A DNA stretch of 64,000 nt from Candidatus Methylomicrobium oryzae (GCF_016745425.1 NZ_JAERVK010000019.1:1-64000); one strand, 5' to 3'; shown: positions 8,904-17,015, counted from the first letter of the stretch. The notes: a model not told the origin generated them from the letters alone. A program made the numbers and translations.

Positions 8904-9737
8904 ATGAAGCGATTTTTTATCCTGATACTGAGAATCTGGCGGCAGCAATTGAAACTGTATTTGGCCGCGGCCTTGAACGGCGCGCTGATCGGCGTGCTGA
9001 TTCTGGCGCCGAGCTACGATTATATCAGCGCGCGCGAGCAGTCTGTGGATCCGCTCTCTTCGTTCGAGTATATGTTCGGGCAAGTCGCCGACATGGTGAT
9101 GGGCAGGATTTCGCACAATAATTTGATGCTGCTGATGTTCTATGCGGAAATCGGCGCGGTGGTCGGGCTGTTGTCGCTTTTTTTATTCAGAGTGATCCAT
9201 CAGCGTTTCGTCCATATCGATTATTTGAAAATGGAACTGGACAAGGATTTGCCTTCGATCATCCGCCAGGGCGAGGGGCCTTACCTGGAATTCAAATCGT
9301 CGCTGCGCTGGGACATGGCGGAATCGCGGATCAATCGTGCGTTGGAAGGCGTGATACTGAAAACGCTGGCGGGCTTCTTGAACAGCCCTATCGGCGGGAC
9401 GCTGCTGATCGGCGTGGCCGACAACGGCGAAGTGATCGGGCTGGAGAAAGATTATCAAACCTTGAAAAGACCCGATCAGGACGGTTTCGAACAGGCGGTG
9501 ATGACGGCGATTTCGGCGAATCTCGGCGCCGACCTGTGCGCTTTCGTGCATGTGCTGTTCCATGTGATCGACGACAGGCATGTCTGCCGCCTGATCGTCT
9601 CGCCGGCGAACCGGCCGGTGTTCGTCGAGCAGGGCAACACGCAAAAATTCTATGTGCGAACCGGCGGCGCGACCCGCGATCTGAATATCAAGGAAGCGCT
9701 GGATTTTATTGGCGGGCGCTGGAAAGGAATCAAGTAA
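8904..9737 (+). CDS. Membrane-anchored AlbA_2 (Schlafen-like) domain protein
   Basis: A 277-residue protein with two membrane helices (about 16-38 and 73-97) followed by a soluble domain of the AlbA_2 type. The domain opens with GEGPYLEFKSSLRWD (near 121-135) and continues with LAGFLNSPIGGTLLIGVADNG (near 154-174) and VRTGGATRDL near the end. AlbA_2 domains are predicted nucleic-acid-binding modules and usually sit in soluble proteins. Here the gene lies between cobT and cobS, two bases before cobS, so it belongs to the cobalamin operon by position. Its role there is unknown to me. Confidence 0.8.
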   Translation: MKRFFILILRIWRQQLKLYLAAALNGALIGVLILAPSYDYISAREQSVDPLSSFEYMFGQVADMVMGRISHNNLMLLMFYAEIGAVVGLLSLFLFRVIHQRFVHIDYLKMELDKDLPSIIRQGEGPYLEFKSSLRWDMAESRINRALEGVILKTLAGFLNSPIGGTLLIGVADNGEVIGLEKDYQTLKRPDQDGFEQAVMTAISANLGADLCAFVHVLFHVIDDRHVCRLIVSPANRPVFVEQGNTQKFYVRTGGATRDLNIKEALDFIGGRWKGIK

Positions 9738-9739
9738 AC

Positions 9740-10516
9740 ATGGAAGGCAGTCGTTCCCGGGGCTTCCGAATGATTTATCCTGAACGCTTCTGGCTGGCGC
9801 TCGGTTTCTATACCCGCCTTCCGTGCCCTCCAAGTCTCGATTACCGGCAATTGCCGCAAGCGGCGGTTTTTTTGCCGATGGTCGGCTGGCTCGTCGGCGC
9901 GTTATCGGGAGCGGCGTTTTATCTGGCGGCGCTGCTCTGGCCGCCGACGGTCGCGGCGGTGATCGCGTTGATCGCGGGGATTTGGATCACCGGCGCTTTT
10001 CACGAAGACGGCTTCGCGGATGTCTGCGACGGTTTCGGCGGCGGTTACGGCAAAGAGCGCATTCTCGCCATCATGAAGGATTCGGCGATCGGGGTATACG
10101 GTACGCTCGGTCTGATGCTGCTATTGCTGCTGAAGGTCGGCTTGCTCGGATCGATGGACGTTCGAATTGCGCCCTGGATTTTGCTGTCGGGACACAGCGT
10201 GAGCCGGCTGATGCCGCTGCTGTTGATGCGGCGATACCGTTATGCGCGAACCGAAAACAGCAAAAGCGGCGGGGCGATGTTCATGCCCAGGTTCGCCGAT
10301 CTGTCGTTTGCGATGGCTATCGCGCTGCTGCCGTTCGTTTTCCTGCCGGCCGGTTGTCTGCTGGCGGCATTGCCGCCCGTGTTTTCCACACTGTGGCTGG
10401 GCCGGTATTTTAATCGGCATATCGACGGCTATACCGGCGATTGCCTCGGCGCCTGCCAACAGGTCGCCGAAATCGTGTTCTATCTGGGCATCGGCGCGTT
10501 ATGGACATCTATCTGA
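9740..10516 (+). CDS. cobS: Adenosylcobinamide-GDP ribazoletransferase
   Basis: CobS, an integral membrane enzyme, joins adenosylcobinamide-GDP to alpha-ribazole (phosphate). Typical blocks are FYTRLPCP, TGAFHEDGFADVCDGFGGG (acidic metal-binding motif) and GYTGDCLGACQQVAEI near the end; at least five hydrophobic segments are visible. From 9740 it has 258 residues, with AAGGA about 11 bases before the ATG; an ATG at 9770 would give 248 residues, closer to the E. coli protein, so either start is possible. The end overlaps cobC by 16 bases. Confidence 0.9.
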   Translation: MEGSRSRGFRMIYPERFWLALGFYTRLPCPPSLDYRQLPQAAVFLPMVGWLVGALSGAAFYLAALLWPPTVAAVIALIAGIWITGAFHEDGFADVCDGFGGGYGKERILAIMKDSAIGVYGTLGLMLLLLLKVGLLGSMDVRIAPWILLSGHSVSRLMPLLLMRRYRYARTENSKSGGAMFMPRFADLSFAMAIALLPFVFLPAGCLLAALPPVFSTLWLGRYFNRHIDGYTGDCLGACQQVAEIVFYLGIGALWTSI

Positions 10517-11064
10517 TCCGTCATACCCGGACCGCAACCGAAGCCGGACTGTGTTACGGCCGGACCGACGTGACTTTGTCGCCCGGCTTCAGCGAGGACG
10601 TGGCGATACTGCAACGGAAGCTGCCGGCATTGACTGACGGCTGTACGGTATTCAGCAGTCCTTTGACGCGCTGCATGCAATTGGCCGAAATTTTATCGCC
10701 GAGCGTGATTGTCGACGACCGGCTGCTTGAACTGAATTTCGGCCAATGGGAAGGCCGGCGCTTCGACGAAATCGACCCCGAATTGCTCAGCCGGTGGACC
10801 GGCAATTTCGTCGAGACCGCGCCGCCCGAAGGCGAGAGCTTTGCCGATCTCTGCGAGCGCGTCGGCGGTTTCTGGCAGGAACTGTTGCGCCAGCCGCACG
10901 AAGAGGTGCTGGTCGTGACCCACGCCGGCGCAATCCGTGCCCTGCTTGCGCGGGTGCTGGAGCTGCCGCCGGCGAATGCATTCCAATTGCGCATCGATCC
11001 CGGCTCGGTGCACAAGCTGCGCCGCCAGCACGATTATACCTATATCGATTATCTGAACCGATGA
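10501..11064 (+). CDS. cobC: Alpha-ribazole phosphatase (histidine phosphatase family)
   Basis: A 187-residue histidine phosphatase that removes the phosphate from alpha-ribazole 5'-phosphate or the cobalamin phosphate. The RHT motif with the catalytic histidine is at 7-9 (LIRHTRT), the acidic motif is LNFGQWEGRRFDEI, and the second catalytic histidine is in VVTHAGAIRALL. The start lies within the end of cobS and the stop overlaps the ATG of cobQ, so the genes are tightly coupled. Confidence 0.88.
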   Translation: MDIYLIRHTRTATEAGLCYGRTDVTLSPGFSEDVAILQRKLPALTDGCTVFSSPLTRCMQLAEILSPSVIVDDRLLELNFGQWEGRRFDEIDPELLSRWTGNFVETAPPEGESFADLCERVGGFWQELLRQPHEEVLVVTHAGAIRALLARVLELPPANAFQLRIDPGSVHKLRRQHDYTYIDYLNR

Positions 11065-12455
11065 TGAAACCGTTGGCTGTATTCGGCACCAGTTCCGATG
11101 CCGGGAAAACCACCCTGGTGATGGCCTTATGCCGGATTTTCGCCGACCGGGGAATCAGGGTCGCGCCATTCAAGGCGCAGAATGTCTCGAACAATTCGGC
11201 GGTGACCGTCGAAGGCGGGGAAATTTCCAGGGCGCAGTGCCTGCAGGCTGAAGCCGCGCGCGTCGAGCCGAGCTGCCGCTTCAACCCGGTGCTGCTGAAA
11301 TCGCAAGGCAGCGGTTCGGTGCAGGTGATCGTGAACGGCAAGGTTTATCGAAATGAGTCGATCGCCGATTATTACGACCACATCGGCACGTTGCAGGCCG
11401 AGGTTGAGAAGGCGTTCAACGGCCTTCGAGAGGATTTCGACCTGGTGGTCGCCGAAGGCGCGGGCTCGCCGGTCGAGCTGAACCTGCTCGACAAGGATTT
11501 ATCGAACACCTTCGTCGCCAAAACGTTCAACACAAAAAACATCCTGGTCGCCGACATCGAGCGCGGGGGCGTGTTTGCGTCGATTTACGGGACGCTCGAA
11601 TTGATGGACCCGGTGATGCGGGCGAACCTGGTCGGCGTGATCGTGAACAAGTTCCGCGGCGATCGGCGCTTTTTCGACGAAGGCGAGAAAATCATTGCGG
11701 AACGCTTCGGCGTGCCGGTGTTGGGCGTCGTGCCGTTCCGGCCGCTAAATATCGACATGGAAGATTCGCAGTCGCTGCAGAACTACCGCCAGCGCCTCGG
11801 CGCGGTCAAAGTCCGGGTTGCGGCAATTGCCTATCCGGGGCTCAGCAATTATAACGACCTGGACGCCCTGATCGCCGATCCCGAACTCGACGTCGAGGTG
11901 CTGCACGGCTACCGCCCGTTGGCCGGCTTCGACATGGCGCTGCTGCCGGGCAGCAAGACCGTGATCCGCGATCTGCACTGGTTAAAGCAGCAGGGGCTGT
12001 TTGCGGAACTGCGACAGTTTACCGGGCCGATATTTGGTCTCTGCGGCGGCTATCAGATGCTGTGCAACAGGCTGCACGATCCCGATGCGCTCGAGCATGA
12101 TGTGCCCTGCGTGGAAGAAGGGCTGGGGCTGATCGACGACGAAGTAATCTATCGAAGCCCGAAAATCCTCGCGCGCGGCGCCTACCGGCTATTTTCGGAA
12201 GAGGCGGTGCAGGGCTATGAAATCCACTGCGGCCGCCTTCAGAAACATCCGTTGTTCTATCGTCAGGGCCGGGTTTCGGGGACACACGTGCACGGGGTGT
12301 TCGATCACGATGCGTTCCGTACCGGCTATTTCCGGGCGATCGATCCGGCTTACCGGGGATTTTGCTATCCGGATTACCGCGAGGCGGAAATCAGCCGATT
12401 TGCGGAAACGGTCGGCGCGCATGTCGACATCGACCGGATTCTGGAAGCGTTATGA
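11061..12455 (+). CDS. cobQ: Cobyric acid synthase
   Basis: CobQ amidates four carboxyl groups of adenosylcobyrinic acid diamide with glutamine. The 464-residue protein has an N-terminal ATPase domain with the P-loop-like GTSSDAGKTTLV near 9-20, the conserved PFKAQNVSNNSAVT block, and a C-terminal class I glutaminase domain with the nucleophile in FGLCGGYQML and a catalytic histidine region at GTHVHGVFDHD. ATG overlaps the cobC stop (ATGA). It is the only corrin-ring-amidating enzyme in the window. Confidence 0.93.
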   Translation: MMKPLAVFGTSSDAGKTTLVMALCRIFADRGIRVAPFKAQNVSNNSAVTVEGGEISRAQCLQAEAARVEPSCRFNPVLLKSQGSGSVQVIVNGKVYRNESIADYYDHIGTLQAEVEKAFNGLREDFDLVVAEGAGSPVELNLLDKDLSNTFVAKTFNTKNILVADIERGGVFASIYGTLELMDPVMRANLVGVIVNKFRGDRRFFDEGEKIIAERFGVPVLGVVPFRPLNIDMEDSQSLQNYRQRLGAVKVRVAAIAYPGLSNYNDLDALIADPELDVEVLHGYRPLAGFDMALLPGSKTVIRDLHWLKQQGLFAELRQFTGPIFGLCGGYQMLCNRLHDPDALEHDVPCVEEGLGLIDDEVIYRSPKILARGAYRLFSEEAVQGYEIHCGRLQKHPLFYRQGRVSGTHVHGVFDHDAFRTGYFRAIDPAYRGFCYPDYREAEISRFAETVGAHVDIDRILEAL

Positions 12456-12949
12456 AAACCTTGTTTACCGGCGGCGTCAAAAGCGGCAAATCGCGTCTGG
12501 CCGAAGCGTATGCTCTGGAACAGGCGGGCGGCCGCAAGCCTTATTATTTGGCGACGACCGAGTTTGTGGATGATGAAATGAAGGAGCGGATCATGATTCA
12601 TCGGCAGCGCCGTCAGGACAAATTCGTCACAATCGAGGCGCCGGTCAATCTGCTGGCGGCCTTGCAATGCTGCCCCGGCCCGGTGCTGGTCGAGTGCATC
12701 TCGATGTGGCTGAACAATCAGCTCTTTCACGGCGTGCCGGAGGCGGACATCCTGGCCGAACTGGAAGCGGCGATGCAATTGCCGTGCACGATGGTGTTGG
12801 TGCTGAACGAGGTCGGCCTGGGGATCATTCCGGACAATGCGCTGGCCAGGCAGTATGTCGATTTGTCCGGCAGGGCCGCGCAACTGATCGCGGCCCATTG
12901 CGAGCGGGTGTTTTTCTGCAGTGCGGGGTTAAAGCTGCAGATGAAATAG
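12452..12949 (+). CDS. cobU: Adenosylcobinamide kinase/guanylyltransferase
   Basis: CobU phosphorylates adenosylcobinamide and then transfers GMP to it. The 165-residue protein has the P-loop GGVKSGKSRLAE at 7-18, the guanylylation-site region IMIHRQRRQDKF (histidine near 50) and the ending LNEVGLGIIPDNALAR typical of the family. Its ATG overlaps the cobQ stop. It is slightly shorter than the E. coli protein, which I attribute to normal variation. Confidence 0.92.
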   Translation: MKTLFTGGVKSGKSRLAEAYALEQAGGRKPYYLATTEFVDDEMKERIMIHRQRRQDKFVTIEAPVNLLAALQCCPGPVLVECISMWLNNQLFHGVPEADILAELEAAMQLPCTMVLVLNEVGLGIIPDNALARQYVDLSGRAAQLIAAHCERVFFCSAGLKLQMK

Positions 12950-12975
12950 ACAACCGTCAGGTAGGATGGAAAACG

Positions 12976-13046
12976 ATGCCGTTAAGTTAAGCCGTCATCT
13001 CGGCAGGGATTGCCGGAATGACGAGTTTACCTTAACTTAATGGCAT
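12976..13046. repeat. Nested palindromic element between cobU and btuM
   Basis: A 71-base element made of three nested inverted repeats. The outer arms are ATGCCGTTAAGTTAAG (12976-12991) and CTTAACTTAATGGCAT (13031-13046) with one mismatch. The middle arms are CGTCAT/ATGACG (12993-12998 and 13018-13023). The core is CGGCA/TGCCG (13001-13005 and 13011-13015). It lies between converging genes and could act as a two-way terminator, or be a small non-autonomous mobile element. Flanking GTAGG and GCATCCACC fragments resemble the REP elements near 47-49 kb. Confidence 0.65.
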
Positions 13047-13093
13047 TGGGTGGAGAAGCAGTAGCGCATCCACCTCGCGAGAGAGACGGTTTA

Positions 13094-13663
13094 TTAAGCC
13101 GAGGTGTGGCGGCTTTGAAGCGCCGGCAAAAAAGCCAGCAATTTGACCAGAGCGTAGCCCGCCGCGGCATAAAGCAGAGTCGAGCCGACATAAGGCAGAT
13201 AATACGGCAGGCCGCCAGCAATATAGGCGCTCAGGGAAACCTCGTCAAAACGCCCGGAAAGCAGGTAAAAGCTGCCGTTCGAAATGATGAAGGCCGCCGT
13301 CGAGGCCAGCATCAGCATACCGACGTTCAAAGGCAGACCGATCCGGTCGAACGTTTTATATCGGCCGCAATAACGGCCGGCCAGCCACATCACCCCGTAA
13401 GTCGGAATCATAAAAACATAGGCCGGCGAAATGCAGTAAGCGCTGGTACCGTTCGCGATCGCCAGATAATCGATCAATCCCGCCAGGAGTAAAAGGAATG
13501 CGAGCAGGGCGGGTTTCCGGTAGAAGCCGGCAAAGAAAAATACCGCCAGCGACGCATCGGGCAGATGCAGCGCATCGCCGAAGTGATGATAGCGGGTCAG
13601 CACCATCAGCGCGATCAGCGGAATGGGTAAATACTTTGTTTGCAGCCATTGTGTCGTATTCAT
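13094..13663 (-). CDS. btuM: BtuM-like cobalamin transporter (membrane protein)
   Basis: A 189-residue integral membrane protein with about six helices. I place it in the BtuM family of solitary ECF-type cobalamin transporters on three grounds: size and topology; position directly after a riboswitch-controlled TonB receptor and facing the cobalamin genes; and Cys77 in a SAYCISPAYVF motif, close in position to the conserved cobalt-binding cysteine (Cys80) described for Thiobacillus denitrificans BtuM. The start at 13663 is set by AGGAGA seven bases upstream; a TTG six codons earlier has no such site. Family assignment comes from memory of the motif and context, not from an alignment. Confidence 0.65.
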   Translation of the reverse strand: MNTTQWLQTKYLPIPLIALMVLTRYHHFGDALHLPDASLAVFFFAGFYRKPALLAFLLLLAGLIDYLAIANGTSAYCISPAYVFMIPTYGVMWLAGRYCGRYKTFDRIGLPLNVGMLMLASTAAFIISNGSFYLLSGRFDEVSLSAYIAGGLPYYLPYVGSTLLYAAAGYALVKLLAFLPALQSRHTSA

Positions 13664-13840
13664 CAGATTATCTCCTGTCAATCGGTTTGCGAGTCTGTCC
13701 GCCCGGCGGCCGGTTATTATAAAGGATAAGGGCGGAGAAGTTTCGCTCCGCAGAAGATTAAAGTATCCAACAGTTGGGGGCGTTTATCCAGCGGATTATT
13801 GCGTTCGACGCTTAACATGCGGTTGGGGTTTGGTAGGCTG

Positions 13841-15916
13841 TCAAAAACGGTAGCTGACGGAGCCCTGAAAAGTACGTTGGTAATTGGTGGGGTATACCAC
13901 GGGGTTATTGGTCCCGAAATCGACGAATTGCCCGTTCGCGCCGTTGAACAAATTTTGGATCGAAAAATCGACCGTCCAGTGTTTCCGGTCCGCCAACTGG
14001 TAAGTAAAGGTGGTCGCGTTGTAAGCCTGTTGTTTGCCCACTGAGTTGTCGAAGTCGCCTTCCGCATAACTGTCCGATTGATATTTATGGGAAAGGCTGA
14101 TCGTATGATAGGGGAGCGGCAGCAGCGTACTGGTGAATTGTTTGCCGAGCGTCGCGAGTACGATGTGTTTCGGTTGGGCGGCGATTTGATAGGCTTGCGA
14201 GCCGACCTTGGCGCGCGTATCCGTATAAACGTAGTTGGCGCTGGCGTAAAAAAGAGCGAAATCCTTGTATACGGAGAGTTCTACGCCGTACTTGGAAGAC
14301 GAGTCGTAGTTAGTGTTGGTGAAGGTGGAGCTGTTATAGAAAATCTCGTTGTTCAAATCCGAATAATAAAACTCCGCTTTCGCTTTAAACGTATCTTCCA
14401 GGTGTTTATACCCGATCGAATAGGTGTCCAATTCCATCGTATTGATGAAACCGTTGAAGATCTTCCCGATCAGCGTAAAGTCGGGGGCATACACCGGAGA
14501 AAAGAAACGGTCGATGTCGGGCGATTGAAATGCATGCACGTAACCGGCAAACACGGCATCGTTCCTGGCCAGGGAGAAATTCACCGCCGCGTTCACGCTC
14601 GCAGGGTTGACGGTTTTCGATAAAGGATTATTCGCTCCGTCGTTGTTGTGTTTGAAGGTGATGAAAGCCTGCCGGAAACCCGCATTCAAAGACAAACGTT
14701 CGTTCACGAAATAGTCGGCCGAAATAAAGCCGGCGACGTTGTTTTTTTCGGTGACCTGGCCCGGCTCCGCGCGCAGATTGTCGTTCAAGTCGAAACCGGC
14801 CAATACGGCGAAATCGTCCTGAATCGTCTGCAAGGTGAAGCGATGGTCTTCCCCTTCGTAATGCGGCAGATAATTGTAGGCAGGGTATTTCAAGTCCTTG
14901 GTTTTATTGGCATAGGTATAGGCCGCATTCCAGCGGTCGCTGAATTTGTACTTCATCGTGGTCACCCAGTCTTCCTTGTGTACGATATTGCGCGAACCGT
15001 TGGTGACGGCGGCATTGGGGTTCCGATTGAAGGTGTCCAAGGACATCGGGCCCGTATAGACGACATTGGAGTCGTCCTTGATGAAAGAGGTGAGGATTTC
15101 GAAATTGTCCTTTTGCAAACCCCAGGTCGCTTTGCCGTTTAAATTTTCGGTCGTATCCTTGCTGCCGTCCGCGAGCACCGGTTTTTTGCCTTCCGCATCG
15201 AGGTACGTGAAATTGCCGTCCGCCAAAATCTTGAACCCTTTGAAGTCGGTAACGGAGCCGAGATTGATGTGCTCGAGCTTGGTGTTGTAGGTGCCGAAAC
15301 CCGACCTTACCGAGCCGTACCACGGCTTCCGGTCGAAAGAATTGTTGGTGCGGATGACGATAGTGCCGGCGCCGGCATAATCGCCGTAAAGCACTGAACC
15401 GCTGCTTTTGACCACTTCGATTTTTTCGATCGAATCGATGGGAACGGAGCCCAATTGCTGCGGCACCATGTCGATTTGATTCAACGAAACGCCGTCGACC
15501 AGGATGTTGATGTTTTGATAGCCGTCGCCGTTGCCGAAGCCGCGCATCGACAGTCTGGGCGTAATGACATTGCCAAAACTGGGGTCCGTCTGGATTTCGG
15601 TATTGTATTTGAAGAAATCCAGCAGATTGCTGACGCCGCTCTGCCGGATATTCTCTTTCGAATAGATGGTCACCGACTTAGGGGACAGCAACTCGTCCGC
15701 TACCGACGAGCTGGCAGTAACGGTAACCGGAGAAAGCAAGGCTTTATCCTGCGCTTTGACGTTGTAAGTTTCGACCGCTTCTTTCGCCGAAGGCAATTGA
15801 TAGGAAGGTTTGACTTCTTTTTCTGCTTCGCTTTGGATGTCGGCGTTTTCCGCGGCCCATAATGGCGCCGAAAAAACCAGACCGGAAAATAAGAAGTAAA
15901 ATCGTGAATCGAGCAT
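13841..15916 (-). CDS. btuB: TonB-dependent cobalamin receptor (BtuB-like)
   Basis: A 691-residue outer-membrane receptor. A signal peptide (about 1-21, ending PLWA) is followed by a TonB-box-like SPVTVTASS near 62-70, a plug domain (LLDFFKYNTEIQ, PRLSMRGFGNGDGYQNINILVDGV, IEKIEVVKSSGSVLYGDYAGAGTIVI, quoted in pieces) and a 22-strand-type barrel ending in Tyr-Arg-Phe. The substrate is inferred to be a corrinoid because the leader carries a cobalamin riboswitch and the next gene looks like BtuM. The ribosome site is GAGG, five bases before ATG, inside an RNA hairpin (see 15915-15970). Confidence 0.9.
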   Translation of the reverse strand: MLDSRFYFLFSGLVFSAPLWAAENADIQSEAEKEVKPSYQLPSAKEAVETYNVKAQDKALLSPVTVTASSSVADELLSPKSVTIYSKENIRQSGVSNLLDFFKYNTEIQTDPSFGNVITPRLSMRGFGNGDGYQNINILVDGVSLNQIDMVPQQLGSVPIDSIEKIEVVKSSGSVLYGDYAGAGTIVIRTNNSFDRKPWYGSVRSGFGTYNTKLEHINLGSVTDFKGFKILADGNFTYLDAEGKKPVLADGSKDTTENLNGKATWGLQKDNFEILTSFIKDDSNVVYTGPMSLDTFNRNPNAAVTNGSRNIVHKEDWVTTMKYKFSDRWNAAYTYANKTKDLKYPAYNYLPHYEGEDHRFTLQTIQDDFAVLAGFDLNDNLRAEPGQVTEKNNVAGFISADYFVNERLSLNAGFRQAFITFKHNNDGANNPLSKTVNPASVNAAVNFSLARNDAVFAGYVHAFQSPDIDRFFSPVYAPDFTLIGKIFNGFINTMELDTYSIGYKHLEDTFKAKAEFYYSDLNNEIFYNSSTFTNTNYDSSSKYGVELSVYKDFALFYASANYVYTDTRAKVGSQAYQIAAQPKHIVLATLGKQFTSTLLPLPYHTISLSHKYQSDSYAEGDFDNSVGKQQAYNATTFTYQLADRKHWTVDFSIQNLFNGANGQFVDFGTNNPVVYPTNYQRTFQGSVSYRF

Positions 15917-15970
15917 TTTATCCTCTGCGCCGCCCGCGCATCTGGGTGATTGACAGGGCGGAGGATAAAA
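15915..15970 (-). promoter_or_regulatory. Hairpin that can hide the btuB ribosome site
   Basis: TTTTATCCTC at 15916-15925 is the exact complement of GAGGATAAAA at 15961-15970, and CGCCC (15931-15935) pairs with GGGCG (15956-15960). In the mRNA this stem covers the GAGG ribosome site and the bases next to the ATG. It lies just after the riboswitch aptamer, which makes it the likely expression platform acting on translation. Confidence 0.7.
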
Positions 15971-16037
15971 CGCAGAGAAAGACGGGAGCTGCCGCGACTT
16001 TATCGTGCACAGCCCTCCGCTGTTCCGAATGATGCTT

Positions 16038-16220
16038 TCTCAGGCCGGTCTCCGGGCTTATAAGCGGCTGGTTGCCGGCATCATCGCCTTCCCATGCCTT
16101 AGCACAGTGGCGTATCGATGACGCTTGACTTATTTACCGTTGCGGGGGCAGCGCCGGTCTTGGAATTTCCTCACCGGCTTCCCGTTTAACCGTTGATCCT
16201 GAAGAACCAACGGAACCTTA
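16038..16220 (-). ncRNA. Cobalamin riboswitch
   Basis: Read on the minus strand, the conserved blocks appear in order: GGTTCC at the 5' end, AAACGGGAAGCCGGTG, GCTGCCCCCGCAACGGTA, GCCACTG, GGGAAGGCGATGATG, and the B12 box AGCCCGGAGACCGGCC, which matches the family consensus. It lies 120 bases before btuB and should switch off the receptor and the downstream transporter when adenosylcobalamin is plentiful. Confidence 0.97.
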
Positions 16221-16232
16221 AAGCAGGCGGCA

Positions 16233-16260
16233 ATTATAGAGGGTGGGGGGAGGATGTCAA
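16233..16260 (-). promoter_or_regulatory. Consensus sigma-70 promoter of the btuB leader
   Basis: On the minus strand TTGACA (16255-16260) and TATAAT (16233-16238) are both perfect and are 16 bases apart. Transcription would start near 16226, just before the riboswitch. Confidence 0.8.
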
Positions 16261-16411
16261 TGAAAAAGGAGTAATTGCGGATTTTGCATCTTTCCGGATT
16301 TGTACGATTGGGCTTTGCTGAATCTACCTACGGCCTTAGCGATTTGCGCGGCTAAATTCATTTCTCTTCAAACTTTAACGCCTAATCCGGTGTTTTGGAA
16401 AGGGAACGACT

Positions 16412-16622
16412 TTATCCACAATTTCTGTGGATAAGTCTGTGGGTAAAAAGTGAATGGCGCGGCTAAAATCTGGAATTTACACAGGTTCCGTTAGATTGGC
16501 CACTTTTAAGTCAATACGGATTTGATATAAATAATCAATAACTTACGGGTTAATGTGTGCTAGGCAATAGACAAACTTTTAAATTCGGACTGAATCATTC
16601 GCCGCACTTCAACTGTGCATAA
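16412..16622. promoter_or_regulatory. Cluster of DnaA boxes with an IHF-type site
   Basis: TTATCCACA (16412-16420) and TGTGGATAA (16426-16434) are perfect DnaA boxes in opposite orientation. TGTGGGTAA (16438-16446) has one mismatch, and TGTGCATAA (16614-16622) fits the TTATNCACA consensus. AATCAATAACTTA (16533-16545) fits the IHF consensus. The sequence between is AT-rich. The first two boxes also form a hairpin. No dnaA, dnaN or mnmG gene is near, so a DnaA-binding regulatory locus is more likely than the main origin. Confidence 0.5.
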
Positions 16623-16706
16623 GTGACGGTAAAAAAATCCGGTTTGCATGCGGTACAATACGGCGTTGCTTATTGCGTTCTCCGGTCCTTACGAGCGCAA
16701 TCCGAA

Positions 16707-17015
16707 CTATTCGAGTTCCTGGTCCATCTGTTCGTCAATCCTTTCCTGATCTTCGGGCGAACAACCGCAAACGGCGTAGATCAGATTCTTTAAATTGTAG
16801 CTGCTGTTGGTTCCGATGGGACCTTCGCAGGTCAGACCGCCATAGTATTCGCCAACCTCGTAGCATTCGATTTTTTCGCCATTATTGGAACAATTGCCCG
16901 CCACCCCGATGCGGTCGGCGACATAAATATCCCGTTTATTGACAATATCGCAGGCAGATAAAGGACTATTGATAAGAAGCGCGACTAAACCCGTTAACCC
17001 AACCATTAGTTTCAT
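16707..17015 (-). CDS. Small secreted cysteine-rich protein
   Basis: A 102-residue protein with a signal peptide (about 1-21, ending PLSA) and six cysteines in the mature part, spaced to allow disulfides (CDIV, GNCSN, ECYEV, TCEGP, VCGC). The C terminus is very acidic (EDQERIDEQMDQELE). I do not recognise the family. The start is supported by AGGAGG five bases before the ATG. It stands alone, upstream on the same strand of the 16.4-16.6 kb DnaA-box region. Confidence 0.7.
   Translation of the reverse strand: MKLMVGLTGLVALLINSPLSACDIVNKRDIYVADRIGVAGNCSNNGEKIECYEVGEYYGGLTCEGPIGTNSSYNLKNLIYAVCGCSPEDQERIDEQMDQELE

Noticed and set aside
16412-16622. Chromosomal replication origin
   Set aside because: DnaA boxes and an IHF site are present, but none of the genes that normally border the origin is nearby; reported as a DnaA-binding cluster only.
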